Assembly (NCBI RefSeq): GCF_026427595.1
Contig: NZ_CP101527.1
Coordinates: forward strand, 3,095,001 to 3,159,000
Direction of reading: 5' to 3'
DNA from: Alkalimarinus sediminis
GTDB taxonomy: Bacteria > Pseudomonadota > Gammaproteobacteria > Pseudomonadales > Oleiphilaceae
Length of the DNA stretch: 64,000 nucleotides
Both the position numbers and the translations under genes were made by a program. The notes under the pieces were generated by a model. The model did no database searches. It had not been told where the DNA came from and saw only the letters and a program-made list of their open reading frames with translations. Positions 22,278 to 32,974 of this stretch are shown here, piece by piece (within the stretch, counting starts at the first letter, position 1; each line of letters opens with the position of its first letter).

Positions 22278-23465
22278 TTAAATTGGTTTCACTACCCAAC
22301 TACCATTCTCTTTAACTAATTCCCTATCGCAACCTAACTTGACTGCGTCACTCTTCTCGCCTTCAACGGAAAGAGACTGAACTACCTTTTCTGATCTACG
22401 CAACTGCTCAATCGCATCCCAAAGGGTATTATCATCACTAAAAGGCGCTAATATGCCCTTTTTATTTTCAATACCATCTGGAGATGCAAGTGTCGCCAAA
22501 ATCTTTAAGTCTGCACTAAAGCCCGTTGCCGAGCGCTCACTACCAAACTCTTTGCCGATAGCATCATATCGGCCACCTTGCGCGACTGCATGGCCATAAC
22601 CATTATAGTAGGCTGCAAACACTAACCCTGTATGATAGTTGTAACCGCGCAACTCACAGAAATCGAAACCTAACTCGACATTAGGGTAGCGCTGCTGCAA
22701 CTGGTCACAAATGGATTCTAGCTGCTCTACCGCATTAAGTACGTCACTAGACGCTCCAGCCACAATTGATTTAATCTGTTTGATCGCGTCAACACCGCCT
22801 GATGCATTGGCTAACTGCAGCAACATCTTTGCAATTGATACGTCGCCAACCGTTCCAGATAGCAACTCATCTAGCTCTGGAATAGACTTACGACGAATTG
22901 CGTCAAAAATAGCGCTTTCAGTATCGCGTTCAAAACCCGCCTTACTAATTAGACCTCGATATATTCCAACATGAGAAAGATCAACATGGACCTTTTCAAG
23001 ACCCGCTAACTTTAACGTGTCTAGCATTAACGAGATAACTTCTATGTCTGCCGCTAGAGATGCCTCACCAAACAATTCACACCCTAGTTGTATGGGGCAA
23101 CGGTTGGTCAGTAAGTGTGCTGGACGTGCATGAATAACCGCGTCGGCATAACACAACCGTGTTACACCTTTTTGTCTTAGGCAGTGCGCATCAATTCTAG
23201 CAGCTTGAGGAGTAATATCCGCACGGATCCCCATAAGTCGACCAGAGAGCTGATCGGTAACTTTTAGGGTTTGAAGATTAAGGTCGTTTCCGGTTCCAGT
23301 CAGTAAAGACTCGAGAAACTCAATCATCGGGGGGGTAATTAATTCGTATCCCCAGTTAGATATATTATCTAACAACCGTCTTCGCAGCTGCTCAACAACC
23401 CGCGCGTTAGGAGGTAATAATTCATCTACGCCATCGGGAAGCAACCAACGATCTGATACTGTCAT
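22278..23465 (-). CDS. hisZ: ATP phosphoribosyltransferase regulatory subunit
   Basis: HisZ is a histidyl-tRNA-synthetase-like protein that pairs with the short form of HisG and confers histidine feedback control. The 395-residue protein has the class II core: RWLLPDGVDELLPPNARVVEQLRR at the start, LRGYNYHTGLVFAAY and GGRYDAIGKEFG, but lacks the C-terminal anticodon domain of HisS. The purA-hisZ-DUF2065-hflC order is conserved in Pseudomonas. A separate short hisG would be expected elsewhere in this genome. Confidence 0.93.
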   Translation of the reverse strand: MTVSDRWLLPDGVDELLPPNARVVEQLRRRLLDNISNWGYELITPPMIEFLESLLTGTGNDLNLQTLKVTDQLSGRLMGIRADITPQAARIDAHCLRQKGVTRLCYADAVIHARPAHLLTNRCPIQLGCELFGEASLAADIEVISLMLDTLKLAGLEKVHVDLSHVGIYRGLISKAGFERDTESAIFDAIRRKSIPELDELLSGTVGDVSIAKMLLQLANASGGVDAIKQIKSIVAGASSDVLNAVEQLESICDQLQQRYPNVELGFDFCELRGYNYHTGLVFAAYYNGYGHAVAQGGRYDAIGKEFGSERSATGFSADLKILATLASPDGIENKKGILAPFSDDNTLWDAIEQLRRSEKVVQSLSVEGEKSDAVKLGCDRELVKENGSWVVKPI

Positions 23466-23548
23466 TTTTACGCCTGTCAGAATCTATTCAAAGTACATTG
23501 TTAAGTACAGTTTTACCGCACTTATTAAATTAATGTGTTTAGATGCTA

Positions 23549-23734
23549 TCAACGCACCAGGTAGAGCAACCCGGTACCTAACAACATACTGATCAACCCC
23601 ATAATTCTCATCGATCGATTATCGATTTGAGCAAGGGTTTGAACCATGTTTTTCCATCGCTGAGGGTATAAAAATGGGATAATGCCCTCGATAACCAACA
23701 GCATACTGAAGGCTATACCGATTTCTTGCCACAT
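23549..23734 (-). CDS. DUF2065 family small membrane protein (YjeT-like)
   Basis: This is a short inner-membrane protein with two hydrophobic helices around a PFLYPQRWKNM loop, as in E. coli YjeT (65 residues). I start at the internal ATG (MWQEIGIAFSMLL), giving 61 residues; the frame opens 11 codons earlier, but that extension does not resemble the family. It sits between hflC and hisZ as in related genomes. Function is unknown. Confidence 0.82.
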   Translation of the reverse strand: MWQEIGIAFSMLLVIEGIIPFLYPQRWKNMVQTLAQIDNRSMRIMGLISMLLGTGLLYLVR

Positions 23735-23851
23735 CAAACGACCCACCACATTAATGTTTGAACCCACATTTCAGTATAATTAAGTGATCTCACATACTAA
23801 AAAGCGGTCATATAATCATCAAGTGGGCGATTTTACCCTTTTATTGCACAC

Positions 23852-23890
23852 AAAAAAACCGGGGAATTAGTCCGCTAATGCCCCGGTCTT
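23852..23890 (-). terminator. Rho-independent terminator after hflC
   Basis: On the - strand the sequence ACCGGGGCATTAG, a CGGA loop and CTAATTCCCCGGT form a 13-bp stem with one mismatch followed by seven Ts. It closes the hfq-hflX-hflK-hflC unit. A T-rich stretch on the other side may let it work in both directions. Confidence 0.9.
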
Positions 23891-23919
23891 ATTTTTTACG
23901 TTATTTTACCAGACTTTTA

Positions 23920-24795
23920 TTACTTTTTCCCTTGAGATTGGTTCAAGTATTTAAGAAAGTCGCTATCTGGATCAATAACCATAACATCACCTTTGTTAGA
24001 AAAGGCGTTTTCATAGGCGGTTAAGCTTCTGTAGAAAGAGTAGAATTCCGCATTTTTACTATACGCATCAGCATATATTTGCGCGGCGATCTCATCACCT
24101 TCACCACGAGTCATCTCTGATTCACGGTAGGCCTCTGCTTCTACAACGATTTTCTGTCGATCTGCATCAGCCTTGATCCCTTCGGCTAACTCACGTCCTT
24201 TCGAACGGTGCTCTTGAGCTTCTTTTTCTCGCTCACTCCTCATTCGACGGTAAACGTCACTGCTAACCTGTTGGGGAAGATCAATACCCTTAATGCGGAT
24301 ATCTACGATTCTTATGCCAAACTCTTCGCTCATTACAGTGTTCATGGCTGCAGTTAAATCATGCATAAGCTCATCTCGCTCACCAGAAATAACTTCGTGC
24401 ATGGTACGAACACCAAACTGATCTCGCAAGCCGTTATCGATTCGAGATGATAGCAGCATGACCGCACGAGACTCATCACCTGAAGTACTCTTGTAGTATT
24501 TAGCTACATCGTTAACTTGCCAGGTTACAAACGAGTCTACCACAAGCGGTTTTTGCTCAACTGTGAGATACTCTCTTTTCGGCACGTCGAGCGTCAGAAT
24601 TCGTACGTCAAACTTTCGTACTTCATCGATCACTGGGGCTTTGAAGTGAAGACCTGGTTGAATCTCATTCTGAACCAACTCACCAAAACGTAGCCTAACA
24701 CCACTTTGTGTTTCTGGAATGACATAAACAGAAGCAGACCCTATAACAAGAACAATTAAGGCTACAACTATAATGCTAAGCGCTTTAGGACTCAT
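23920..24795 (-). CDS. hflC: Protease modulator HflC
   Basis: HflC forms the HflKC complex that surrounds FtsH in the inner membrane and tunes its proteolysis of membrane proteins. The 291-residue protein has an N-terminal membrane anchor at about 5-25, an SPFH/Band 7 domain (SGVRLRFGELVQNEIQPGLHFKAP) and a coiled helix rich in Glu/Lys/Ala (REKEAQEHRSKGRELAEGIKADADRQ). Its ATG shares one base with the hflK stop codon. Confidence 0.95.
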   Translation of the reverse strand: MSPKALSIIVVALIVLVIGSASVYVIPETQSGVRLRFGELVQNEIQPGLHFKAPVIDEVRKFDVRILTLDVPKREYLTVEQKPLVVDSFVTWQVNDVAKYYKSTSGDESRAVMLLSSRIDNGLRDQFGVRTMHEVISGERDELMHDLTAAMNTVMSEEFGIRIVDIRIKGIDLPQQVSSDVYRRMRSEREKEAQEHRSKGRELAEGIKADADRQKIVVEAEAYRESEMTRGEGDEIAAQIYADAYSKNAEFYSFYRSLTAYENAFSNKGDVMVIDPDSDFLKYLNQSQGKK

Positions 24796-26003
24796 TATTC
24801 TCTCCCTCTTCTAGTCGTGCTTTCAGACTGTCTAACACGCAACTCTTGTAACACACGATCAGTCAAACTTCCTATTTCATCACTACTCAACCGACCTGAT
24901 ACTGAAGAGCCTGATACACTAGGTAACCCTGAAGTCGCTGGCGTAGCTGACATCATTTTGTCTAGAGGCAAGTACATCATATTGTTACCGCCCTCAACAT
25001 CAACCAGCACCTTACTACTATTACTCATAACACGCTGCATAGTGTCGATATAGAGTCGCTCTCGCGTGACGCTTGGCGCTTGTTCATAAACCGATAACAG
25101 TTTAAGAAAACGAGAGGTATCACCCTTAGCCCTAGCAATCACTTCCTCTTTATAAGCACTCGCTTCTTCAAGTATACGCTGAGCCATACCACGCGCCTCT
25201 GGAACTACCTTATTACGGTAGGCTTCTGCCTCTGCTTTAACTCGCTGCTCATCTTCTTTAGCTCGTTGAACATCTTGGAAAGCATCCTGAACTTCGGCAG
25301 GCGCTTGAGTACTCTCAATGTTAACCTTGCTCACCTGTAGCCCTGAGTGATAGAAATCCATAGATTTCTGCAATCTCTCCTGAGTACGCACGGCCAATAC
25401 TGAACGCCCCTCTGTTAGTACTTGGTGCAGTTCAGCACTACCTACTTCATGACGCAGAGCAGCATCAGTTGCATAGTCGAGTGTTCGCTCTGCATTACGA
25501 ATATCGAGAACAAACGCCTTGGGATCTTTTACCACATACTGGACTGCCAAATTAATCTCTACGATGTTTTCATCTTCGGTCAACATGTGTCCGCGAGTGG
25601 ACGCTGAACGCACTCGGGTAACATCAACTTTTTCAACTCGATCAATTAACGGCAGCTTAAACTGGAGACCAGGCCCTAAGGTTTCTGCATATTTACCAAA
25701 TCGCAGTACGACCGCTCTTTCACGTTCATCAACGGTATAAACAGATTCGAACGCCAGTAGAATAAGTAATCCAATAATAACGATGACAAAGATTCCACCC
25801 ATTGCGGCTCCCGAACCATTGCCGTCACCGCCAGAGCCGGGGTTGCCTGAACCACTTGGCTTACCACCAAACAGTTTATTCAACTTTTCCATCCCTTTTT
25901 TTAGTGCTTCGTCTAAATCTGGTGGCCCTTGATCATTACCGCGATTGCCGCCGCCCCAAGGATCTTTATCATTTCGATTACCACCCGGCTCATTCCAGGC
26001 CAT
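24795..26003 (-). CDS. hflK: FtsH protease modulator HflK
   Basis: HflK is the partner of HflC in the large SPFH assembly on FtsH. The 402 residues begin with the typical Gly/Asn-rich cytoplasmic stretch (MAWNEPGGNRNDKDPWGGGNRG), then a membrane helix at about 70-92 and the Band 7 domain (ERAVVLRFGKYAETLGPGLQFKLP). The rest is a long helical domain and a Ser-rich tail. It overlaps hflC by one base. A 240-base gap separates it from hflX, unlike the tight spacing in many relatives. Confidence 0.95.
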   Translation of the reverse strand: MAWNEPGGNRNDKDPWGGGNRGNDQGPPDLDEALKKGMEKLNKLFGGKPSGSGNPGSGGDGNGSGAAMGGIFVIVIIGLLILLAFESVYTVDERERAVVLRFGKYAETLGPGLQFKLPLIDRVEKVDVTRVRSASTRGHMLTEDENIVEINLAVQYVVKDPKAFVLDIRNAERTLDYATDAALRHEVGSAELHQVLTEGRSVLAVRTQERLQKSMDFYHSGLQVSKVNIESTQAPAEVQDAFQDVQRAKEDEQRVKAEAEAYRNKVVPEARGMAQRILEEASAYKEEVIARAKGDTSRFLKLLSVYEQAPSVTRERLYIDTMQRVMSNSSKVLVDVEGGNNMMYLPLDKMMSATPATSGLPSVSGSSVSGRLSSDEIGSLTDRVLQELRVRQSESTTRRGRE

Positions 26004-26243
26004 AAGATTCTCCGTTAGTTTGCATTCTAAAGTTAAAATTAAGATTGTTTGATAGACTTACCGAATACTGCAAGGTTGCGAATGCCTTTATGCCCACTCA
26101 CGCTCACCGGCACTACTTCACGCGAGTCATCTCGCCCCTCGCCTTCTGAAGTCTATATAAATCCTCGCCCATTCTGTTAGCACGAATACTATTGATCTTA
26201 ATCCAATACAGCAAGTTACATTATGGAAATTTAATCTTTCAAG

Positions 26244-27551
26244 TTAATCAACCTGTGGCTCATGGTCTTGAAAAACCAACTCGCTCTCTTGGATCTCAGC
26301 CCGACGCAGTAACTGGTTAAAGTCTTGCCGCTGTATGCGTATTTCTATACAAGCCTTCCCGTTTTCATCATAGCTTTCAGCAACAACAGCGCTAGCCTCA
26401 TAAAACAGTGCCCTCAATCGCCCTTGGGAACCTTCAAGGATCAACCGTTTGTGAACAAGGTCTTCGGCCAGCAGTTCAGATACAGAGTCAAGCAGCAACT
26501 CCATGCCATCCCCCGTATTGGCTGACACCCAAACTCTAGTAGGCTTACCCTCTTCATCCCTATCAACTCTTGGCTGTCGGCCATCTAACAAGTCAAGCTT
26601 GTTATAGACCTGAAGCACTTGAATTTCATGGGCACCGATCTCTTCAAGAACAAGCTTAACCTGCTCAATATTATCGAGGCGATTATCGTCATGACAATCG
26701 ATCACATGCAACAGAAGGTTCGCATTACAGGTTTCTTCTAGTGTCGCTCGAAAAGACTCCACTAGTTTATGGGGCAAGTGCCTAATAAATCCAACCGTAT
26801 CCACAAGAATAACTGAGCCCACATCTGGAAGCTCCATACGCCTTAAAGTGGGATCGAGGGTTGCGAACAACAAATCTGCGGCGAAAACACCAGACTCAGT
26901 AATGCGATTGAATAATGTCGATTTACCGGCATTGGTATAACCAACCAACGAAATAGTCGGTATGTCCGCACGAACGCGTGCGCGCCTACCTTGATCTCGC
27001 TGCTTACGAACCTTATCGAGACGCTTATTGATTGACTTGATTCTAGCTCTGAGTAAACGGCGATCTGTTTCGAGCTGGGTTTCACCCGGCCCTCGCATAC
27101 CTATACCACCTTTTTGCCTTTCCAGGTGTGTCCACCCACGAATCAGACGGGTAGACATATGCTCAAGTTGAGCTAACTCAACTTGCAACTTACCTTCATG
27201 TGTTCTGGCTCGTTGGGCAAAAATATCAAGAATAACACCCGTACGATCTATCACTCGACACTTCAGAGCGGCTTCAATATTACGTTCTTGGCTTGGCGAT
27301 AACGAATGATTAAAAAGAACTACGTCGGCATCATATAACTCGACAGCCTGACGAACCTCTTCTAGTTTTCCTTCGCCCACGAAATAACGCGGACTCGGAT
27401 GTCCTCTTGAACCCTCAATAAGTGTCATTGGCTCAACGCCAGCGGACCTGACTAGCTCTTTAAACTCTTGAGGGTCTTCGCGTTCACGATCGGACGTAAA
27501 ATCCAGGTGAACCAATACCGCTCGTTCACCCGTATCCGGACGTTCAAACAA
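26244..27551 (-). CDS. hflX: Ribosome-associated GTPase HflX
   Basis: HflX binds the 50S subunit and splits stalled 70S ribosomes during stress. The 435-residue protein has the N-terminal nucleotide-binding domain (DVVLFNHSLSPSQERN), a helical linker with RGWTHLERQKGGIGMRGPGETQLE, and the G domain: SLVGYTNAGKSTLFNR (G1), DTVGF (G3) and NKLD (G4). It follows hfq by 17 bases, as in E. coli and Pseudomonas. Confidence 0.96.
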   Translation of the reverse strand: MFERPDTGERAVLVHLDFTSDREREDPQEFKELVRSAGVEPMTLIEGSRGHPSPRYFVGEGKLEEVRQAVELYDADVVLFNHSLSPSQERNIEAALKCRVIDRTGVILDIFAQRARTHEGKLQVELAQLEHMSTRLIRGWTHLERQKGGIGMRGPGETQLETDRRLLRARIKSINKRLDKVRKQRDQGRRARVRADIPTISLVGYTNAGKSTLFNRITESGVFAADLLFATLDPTLRRMELPDVGSVILVDTVGFIRHLPHKLVESFRATLEETCNANLLLHVIDCHDDNRLDNIEQVKLVLEEIGAHEIQVLQVYNKLDLLDGRQPRVDRDEEGKPTRVWVSANTGDGMELLLDSVSELLAEDLVHKRLILEGSQGRLRALFYEASAVVAESYDENGKACIEIRIQRQDFNQLLRRAEIQESELVFQDHEPQVD

Positions 27552-27568
27552 ATTAATTATTTCCTATC

Positions 27569-27820
27569 TTAGGTATTTCCTTCGCCTTCTTCAGCAGGAT
27601 TTGCTGGAGCTAAGCGAACATTTCTAGCAGGAACAACCGTAGAAATGGCATGTTTGTAAACCATTTGACTAACGGTGTTCTTCAACAAAATAACAAACTG
27701 GTCAAATGACTCGATCTGCCCTTGTAACTTAATGCCGTTTACCAGGAAAATGGATACTGGAATGCGCTCCTTGCGCAATGCATTTAAATAAGGGTCTTGT
27801 AGTGAGTGCCCTTTCGACAT
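27569..27820 (-). CDS. hfq: RNA chaperone Hfq
   Basis: Hfq is the hexameric Sm-like RNA chaperone that pairs small RNAs with mRNAs. The Sm core is complete: [40 protein letters not shown] (Sm1) and [11 protein letters not shown] (Sm2, with the Lys56-His57 pair). The ATG at 27820 has AGGAGA upstream and gives the standard 83-residue form; the frame extends 15 codons further without support. The short C-terminal tail ([10 protein letters not shown]) resembles Pseudomonas more than E. coli. Confidence 0.97.
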   Translation of the reverse strand: MSKGHSLQDPYLNALRKERIPVSIFLVNGIKLQGQIESFDQFVILLKNTVSQMVYKHAISTVVPARNVRLAPANPAEEGEGNT

Positions 27821-27906
27821 CTCTAATCTCCTGTTTTTATGTTTAATTCTTCCTTCAGTCTGCAAAAGACAAACTAAAAATGTTTAAAACGATTAAAATT
27901 ACAATT

Positions 27907-28956
27907 CTATTTTGTGGCAGAGTGTACTATTTTCAATACCTTGGCAAGTAATTCTGGATCTTCTGATTCAAACCAGTTCAGATTCGGCCATCGTCGCAGC
28001 CAAGTTAGCTGCCTTTTTGCCAGCTGTCGCGTAGCAATAATGCCTCTCTCAACCATTTCATCATAGCTGAGTTTCCCGTCTAGGTACTCCCAAACCTGCC
28101 TATAACCTACACACCTCATGGAAGGCATTGATAAATCTAGCTTACCAGATTGATGAAGAGCTTTAACTTCTTCAACAAAACCATTGCTCAACATTTGGTT
28201 AAATCTTAGCGCAATTCTGTCGTGAAGTGTCGAGCGCTCCTTGGGTGATACAGCAATACTGATCGCATTATACGACAAAGCATTTAAAGAGTCCCTTCCC
28301 CAATTAGTGTAATGCGCTTCAATATTCTGTCCAGTATCTTGTTTTTCTTTTAATTCTGCCTGATCAGCCCAAAAGTCAGTGAGGGTTCTGCCAGATATTT
28401 CATAAACTTCCAGTGCCCGCTGCAAACGTTGAGGGTCATTGGGGTGTATCCGCTCCGCAGAGACAGGGTCAATCTTAGCGAGCTTTTGATGCATAACCCC
28501 CCACCCCTTCTCTTCAGCTTCATCCAGTATTCTCTGTCTTATAACCGGGTCTGCTGAAGGGAGTGTTGCAAGCCCTTGATCCAATGCTTTGAAATACATC
28601 ATGGTGCCACCGACCAACAAAGGAATACGACCCTTTTCTATAATCGCCGCCATCTCTCTTAGCGCATCTTCTCTAAAGTGAGCAGCAGAGTATGATTCCG
28701 TCGCCTCACAGACATTGATTAGTCGATGAGGCGCTTCTTTTAGTACCGTTTCTTCGGGTTTGGCTGTGCCAATGTCCATACCCTTGTATACCAAGGCTGA
28801 ATCGACACTAATAATATCGCATGGCAACGCTTTAGTGAGCGCTACCGCAAGGTCTGTCTTACCCGAGGCAGTAGGCCCCATCAAATAGATCACGATTGGA
28901 CGCTGATCTAGTGATTTTAAAGCCCCGTCAACCGTTTCGCTCTCTGCTGTACTCAT
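27907..28956 (-). CDS. miaA: tRNA dimethylallyltransferase
   Basis: MiaA adds a dimethylallyl group to N6 of A37 in tRNAs that read UNN codons. The 349-residue protein has the P-loop [14 protein letters not shown] at about 27-40, [32 protein letters not shown], and [14 protein letters not shown], all conserved in the family. It is somewhat longer than E. coli MiaA (316) because of an N-terminal extension of about 20 residues. Its start overlaps the mutL stop codon by one base. Confidence 0.96.
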   Translation of the reverse strand: MSTAESETVDGALKSLDQRPIVIYLMGPTASGKTDLAVALTKALPCDIISVDSALVYKGMDIGTAKPEETVLKEAPHRLINVCEATESYSAAHFREDALREMAAIIEKGRIPLLVGGTMMYFKALDQGLATLPSADPVIRQRILDEAEEKGWGVMHQKLAKIDPVSAERIHPNDPQRLQRALEVYEISGRTLTDFWADQAELKEKQDTGQNIEAHYTNWGRDSLNALSYNAISIAVSPKERSTLHDRIALRFNQMLSNGFVEEVKALHQSGKLDLSMPSMRCVGYRQVWEYLDGKLSYDEMVERGIIATRQLAKRQLTWLRRWPNLNWFESEDPELLAKVLKIVHSATK

Positions 28957-30893
28957 TAGCGCCCCCGAAGAAAGAGCTTGTCTAACTCAGACATCGTCAC
29001 CAATGTCCAAGTGGGACGGCCATGGTTGCACTGGCCGCTTCGCTCAGTTGCCTCCATATCTCTAAGCAATGCGTTCATTTCAGGGATCGTCAGCTGCCGA
29101 TTAGCGCGAACCGATCCATGACAGGCCATGGTGCCCATCATCTCATTCGCCAACGCTTCAACCCGATCACTGGTTCCATGCTCGGTAACATCTGAAATAA
29201 CGTCTCTGACTAATTGTTCACTATCGGCGTCTCTCAAAAAAGCGGGCACCTGTCTTACCACTAGCGACTCAGGTCCAATACGGTCAATTTGCAAACCTAA
29301 CTTGATAAATGCATCTTTAAACTCTTCAGCCACTGATGCCTCACGCTGACTCACAGCAATTGTCACAGGCACTAACAGCGGTTGAGCCTTGACACCTTCT
29401 GCATAGTAAGCCTTTTTCATTCGCTCATAGGTAATTCTTTCATGCGCAGCGTGCATGTCTACCACAATCATCCCTTTTGAGCTTTGGGATAGGATATAGA
29501 TACCGTGCAGCTGCGCAATAGCATAACCAAGAGGTGGCTCGATTTGATCTGATTCGTCTATACTGGTCTGCGTGGCCAATGTATTTTCGGTAACGACACC
29601 ACTGGCTGGATGCAGTGCGCCGTAGCCAGACATTTGCTCTTCAATTTGACGACTAGAGAGCGACTCTCTTAGTGGCATGGCTGCCTGAGCCCCAAATGAG
29701 GGAGTTATAGGTGTCACACCTGCAGCTGATACAGCACCCTGTCCGCCTCCAGAAGAGACTAGCGAGCCTGGGGTAACCCCAGCCGCACCCTCAAGGCGAG
29801 CAGGATCATTCAAGTTCATTCGGTCATCAGGTCGGACGTCAGCCAATGCTTTATGTAAACTGCGAAAGATAAAGTCGTGCACTAAACGACCATCTCGAAA
29901 ACGAACTTCATGCTTAGTTGGGTGCACATTAACGTCAACATTTGCAGGGTCCAACTCTAAGTAGAGTACGAATGCGGAGTGCCTTCCATGATATAGCACA
30001 TCACGATACGCTTGTTTTACAGCGTGTGCGACTAGGCGGTCACGTATTACCCGGCCATTAACAAAGAAGTACTGAAGATCAGCCTGACTTCTGGAAAAGG
30101 TGGGCAGTGCAACCCAGCCCCATAATTTTAGCCCTGACGCCTCGACATCAATAACAACCGAGTTCTCCATAAACTGAGTACCACACAAGGCAGCAATTCG
30201 GCGCTCTTTATCTTGTAAAGAAGTAGCAGGTCTTAGTGAGTGGATAGTACGCTGGTTATGCCGCAATGAAAAGCCGACTTCAAAACGGCTTAATGCTTGC
30301 CGCTTAACAACCTCTTCAAGATGCCCAAACTCAGTTTTTTCAGTTCTGAGAAATTTTCGCCTGGCCGGGGTGTTAAAAAAAAGATCTCGAACTTCTACCG
30401 TGGCACCTTCAGGGTGAGCTGCAGGGCTCACCTTGGCATCCATATCTCTACCTTCCGCCTCTACCTTCCATGCGCCTTCAGCTGCACTTGAGTCTGCCTG
30501 AATAAGCGGTGCTGCATCTTCAGTCGAGACACTGCTCCCATTAGCTCTTGGCCGCGAAGTTAGCGACAGTCGTGAGACAGAACTAATACTTGCGAGAGCC
30601 TCCCCGCGAAACCCCAACGTCGCAACGGCTTCAAGGTCGTCCAACGTATCAATTTTACTGGTCGCATGCCGACTCAATGCAAGTGGCAGATCATCTTGAG
30701 CGATTCCAATACCGTTATCTCTGATCCTGATAAGTTTGATACCGCCATTTTCAACATCGATATCTACTCTGCGAGCCCCAGCATCAAGGGAGTTTTCTAA
30801 CAACTCTTTAACGACAGAAGCAGGCCGCTCAACCACTTCTCCAGCAGCGATTTGGTTAGCCAGCCGGGGAGATAACTTATGTATTCGACTCAT
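28956..30893 (-). CDS. mutL: DNA mismatch repair protein MutL
   Basis: MutL couples mismatch recognition by MutS to downstream endonuclease and helicase steps. The 645-residue protein has the GHKL ATPase domain: [19 protein letters not shown] (Glu/Asn of motif I), [23 protein letters not shown] and the [11 protein letters not shown] element. A variable Ser/Gly-rich linker spans about 355-450 and the C-terminal dimer domain starts near 455 ([16 protein letters not shown]). The DQHA(x)2E(x)4E endonuclease motif is replaced by [12 protein letters not shown], as in gammaproteobacterial MutL that rely on MutH or other nucleases. Confidence 0.96.
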   Translation of the reverse strand: MSRIHKLSPRLANQIAAGEVVERPASVVKELLENSLDAGARRVDIDVENGGIKLIRIRDNGIGIAQDDLPLALSRHATSKIDTLDDLEAVATLGFRGEALASISSVSRLSLTSRPRANGSSVSTEDAAPLIQADSSAAEGAWKVEAEGRDMDAKVSPAAHPEGATVEVRDLFFNTPARRKFLRTEKTEFGHLEEVVKRQALSRFEVGFSLRHNQRTIHSLRPATSLQDKERRIAALCGTQFMENSVVIDVEASGLKLWGWVALPTFSRSQADLQYFFVNGRVIRDRLVAHAVKQAYRDVLYHGRHSAFVLYLELDPANVDVNVHPTKHEVRFRDGRLVHDFIFRSLHKALADVRPDDRMNLNDPARLEGAAGVTPGSLVSSGGGQGAVSAAGVTPITPSFGAQAAMPLRESLSSRQIEEQMSGYGALHPASGVVTENTLATQTSIDESDQIEPPLGYAIAQLHGIYILSQSSKGMIVVDMHAAHERITYERMKKAYYAEGVKAQPLLVPVTIAVSQREASVAEEFKDAFIKLGLQIDRIGPESLVVRQVPAFLRDADSEQLVRDVISDVTEHGTSDRVEALANEMMGTMACHGSVRANRQLTIPEMNALLRDMEATERSGQCNHGRPTWTLVTMSELDKLFLRGR

Positions 30894-30939
30894 TGTTTGT
30901 AATATACCTTAGGCGGTTTAACACAGTATTTTGATAGTT

Positions 30940-32295
30940 TTAAGATGCAGGGATACGAATCACCTGCCCTATTTTGACCTGGTCTGACCGCAAACTATTC
31001 TCTTTTCTTAACTGACTAACAGTGACTTGATTGCGTTTTGCGATGCCTGAAAGGGTATCGCCACGCTGTATTTTATATTTTTTTGGACTCTTGGCATTCC
31101 TATTATACTGCTGATATGAAAGCAGCGTACCGGGTGGAGGAGTTGTTCGAAAGTGTGTATCCAAACCTCTATAAATCGCCTTTGCCATCTTCTTCTGATA
31201 CTTTCTGGTTTTCAAGCGGCTTGCTTCTGCCGGGTTTGAAATAAAACCAGTCTCAACCAGAATAGAGGGGATATCAGGAGATTTAAGCACAACAAACCCC
31301 GCCTGCTCAACACGCTTCTTATGCAGCTTGGTCATACCTCCCATAGCCTTTAAGACATGACTGCCCACGCCTAAACTAGCATTCAAGCTTGCAGTCATCG
31401 ACAAATCCAACAGGACCCCTGCTAGTACATCATCTTTATCATCGAGGCTAACACCACCAACACCACCAATCAGGTCTGCACTATTCTCTTTCTTTGCTAG
31501 CCATCTGGCCGCTTCGCTGGTGGCCCCTCGTTTAGACAGTGCATAGACCGAAGCGCCGCTCGCTTGAGGCTTGTTAAAGGCATCAGCATGAACAGACACA
31601 AATAGGTCTGCATTGTGTTTTCTTGCCAAGCCTGTTCGCTGCCTAAGACCTACATAATAGTCGCCATTACGAGTCATTTGAGCTTGCATACCAGTCTTGT
31701 TGTCAATCAGTGCTTTAAGCTCTCTCGATATCGCCAAAACGACATCTTTCTCTCTTACTCGGCCAGGGCCAAGTGCACCAGGGTCTTCACCACCGTGTCC
31801 GGCATCAATGACCACAACAATATCTCTTCGTTGATGCTGATCGTCAATTGACTTAACTACTTTTGGAGCTTTCTTTTTCGTCTCTCTTTCATGAAGGTCA
31901 ATAACCAAACGATTGCCATATTGCTGATTAGGCTTTAACAAAAAACTCTTTGGTTCAACTTGTCTCGCGACATCTAACACGACCCTTAAGTCGTGACTAT
32001 TTCTGACGGCTGAGCGAATCCTCTTAATGGGGCTCCCCTTCAGCGATAATTCAGACAGATCTGTCAGCAACTTTGCGTTACTCATATCAATCACAATGCG
32101 GTCGGGCTTACTCATGCTAAATAGCTTGTGCTCTACCCCCTTGGTAATTTCAAACACCAATCTTGTGTGATCGGGCGCAGGCCAAACCCTCGCATTGGTA
32201 ACATTGGCGGCTTGCGATGCAGCACTAAAACACAGCATCAACAGGGCCAACATTACCGCAATATAAGCGTCTGTTTTATTTTTACGTGTACTCAT
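30940..32295 (-). CDS. amiB: N-acetylmuramoyl-L-alanine amidase (AmiB/AmiC type, AMIN + Amidase_3 + LysM)
   Basis: This periplasmic zinc amidase cleaves the stem peptide from peptidoglycan during daughter-cell separation. After a signal peptide (VMLALLMLCFSAASQA) come an AMIN septal-targeting domain, the Amidase_3 catalytic domain (VVIDAGHGGEDPGALG, SVHADAF, VLKSPDIPSILVETGFISN) and a C-terminal LysM (YKIQRGDTLSGIAKRNQVTVSQLRKEN). I use the ATG at 32295 (MSTRKNK, 451 residues); the frame reaches an ATG 11 codons earlier. The tsaE-amiB-mutL-miaA-hfq order is conserved widely in gammaproteobacteria. Confidence 0.92.
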   Translation of the reverse strand: MSTRKNKTDAYIAVMLALLMLCFSAASQAANVTNARVWPAPDHTRLVFEITKGVEHKLFSMSKPDRIVIDMSNAKLLTDLSELSLKGSPIKRIRSAVRNSHDLRVVLDVARQVEPKSFLLKPNQQYGNRLVIDLHERETKKKAPKVVKSIDDQHQRRDIVVVIDAGHGGEDPGALGPGRVREKDVVLAISRELKALIDNKTGMQAQMTRNGDYYVGLRQRTGLARKHNADLFVSVHADAFNKPQASGASVYALSKRGATSEAARWLAKKENSADLIGGVGGVSLDDKDDVLAGVLLDLSMTASLNASLGVGSHVLKAMGGMTKLHKKRVEQAGFVVLKSPDIPSILVETGFISNPAEASRLKTRKYQKKMAKAIYRGLDTHFRTTPPPGTLLSYQQYNRNAKSPKKYKIQRGDTLSGIAKRNQVTVSQLRKENSLRSDQVKIGQVIRIPAS

Positions 32296-32330
32296 CGACT
32301 TCACACCACTAAACAACAAAACAACCAATC

Positions 32331-32825
32331 TTATGACAAACTCTCAGCAAGCCTTGAGGCAATTTCGTGACCTCGTTCGGTGTTCCCCTTCCAGCGCACC
32401 AAACGCCCCGTCCCCTGCAACTCAAAAAACACATCAATATCGGAATCAGGCAAAACTCCAAATCCTTTTTCTGGCCACTCAATTATCACCAAAGCTTGCT
32501 CTTCAAGGTAATCTCTTATCCCCATAAATTCGAGTTCTTCGGGGTCGCCAAGCCTGTATAGATCAAAATGATAGACCATACCAGTGACTAACTCATAAGG
32601 CTCTACCAGTGTATATGTTGGACTTTTTACACGCCCTTGATGTCCCATAGCATTAAGCACACCTCGGCACATAGTGGTTTTGCCCATCCCGAGATTGCCA
32701 TTCAAAAAGATAACGCCCGCGCCTCTACAAGCATTTGCCAACAAGCCACCAAATGCAATCGTATCATCTTCGTTTTGTAATACTGCACTTTGCTTATTAG
32801 CACTTAATTTAATGTGACTGACCAA
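32331..32825 (-). CDS. tsaE: tRNA threonylcarbamoyladenosine biosynthesis protein TsaE
   Basis: TsaE is the ATPase that works with TsaB and TsaD in forming t6A at position 37 of ANN-decoding tRNAs. The 164-residue protein has Walker A NGNLGMGKTT at 42-51, KSPTYTLVEPY, and YHFDLYRLGDPEELEFMGIRDY, closely as in E. coli. The start codon is TTG; alignment with E. coli TsaE supports it although the ribosome-binding site is weak. Confidence 0.95.
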   Translation of the reverse strand: MVSHIKLSANKQSAVLQNEDDTIAFGGLLANACRGAGVIFLNGNLGMGKTTMCRGVLNAMGHQGRVKSPTYTLVEPYELVTGMVYHFDLYRLGDPEELEFMGIRDYLEEQALVIIEWPEKGFGVLPDSDIDVFFELQGTGRLVRWKGNTERGHEIASRLAESLS

Positions 32826-32974
32826 CGACTCAACCCTACCCGCAAAACATTGAACTTCATGATGAGCATTCTATCAGCTCAAAGCTCACTACATGAACGT
32901 TATTTATCAACTCTTACCGCATTAAATTCTTCATCCTGCTACAGTAAATATTTTTCTACAGCCTGCCCCTCTCT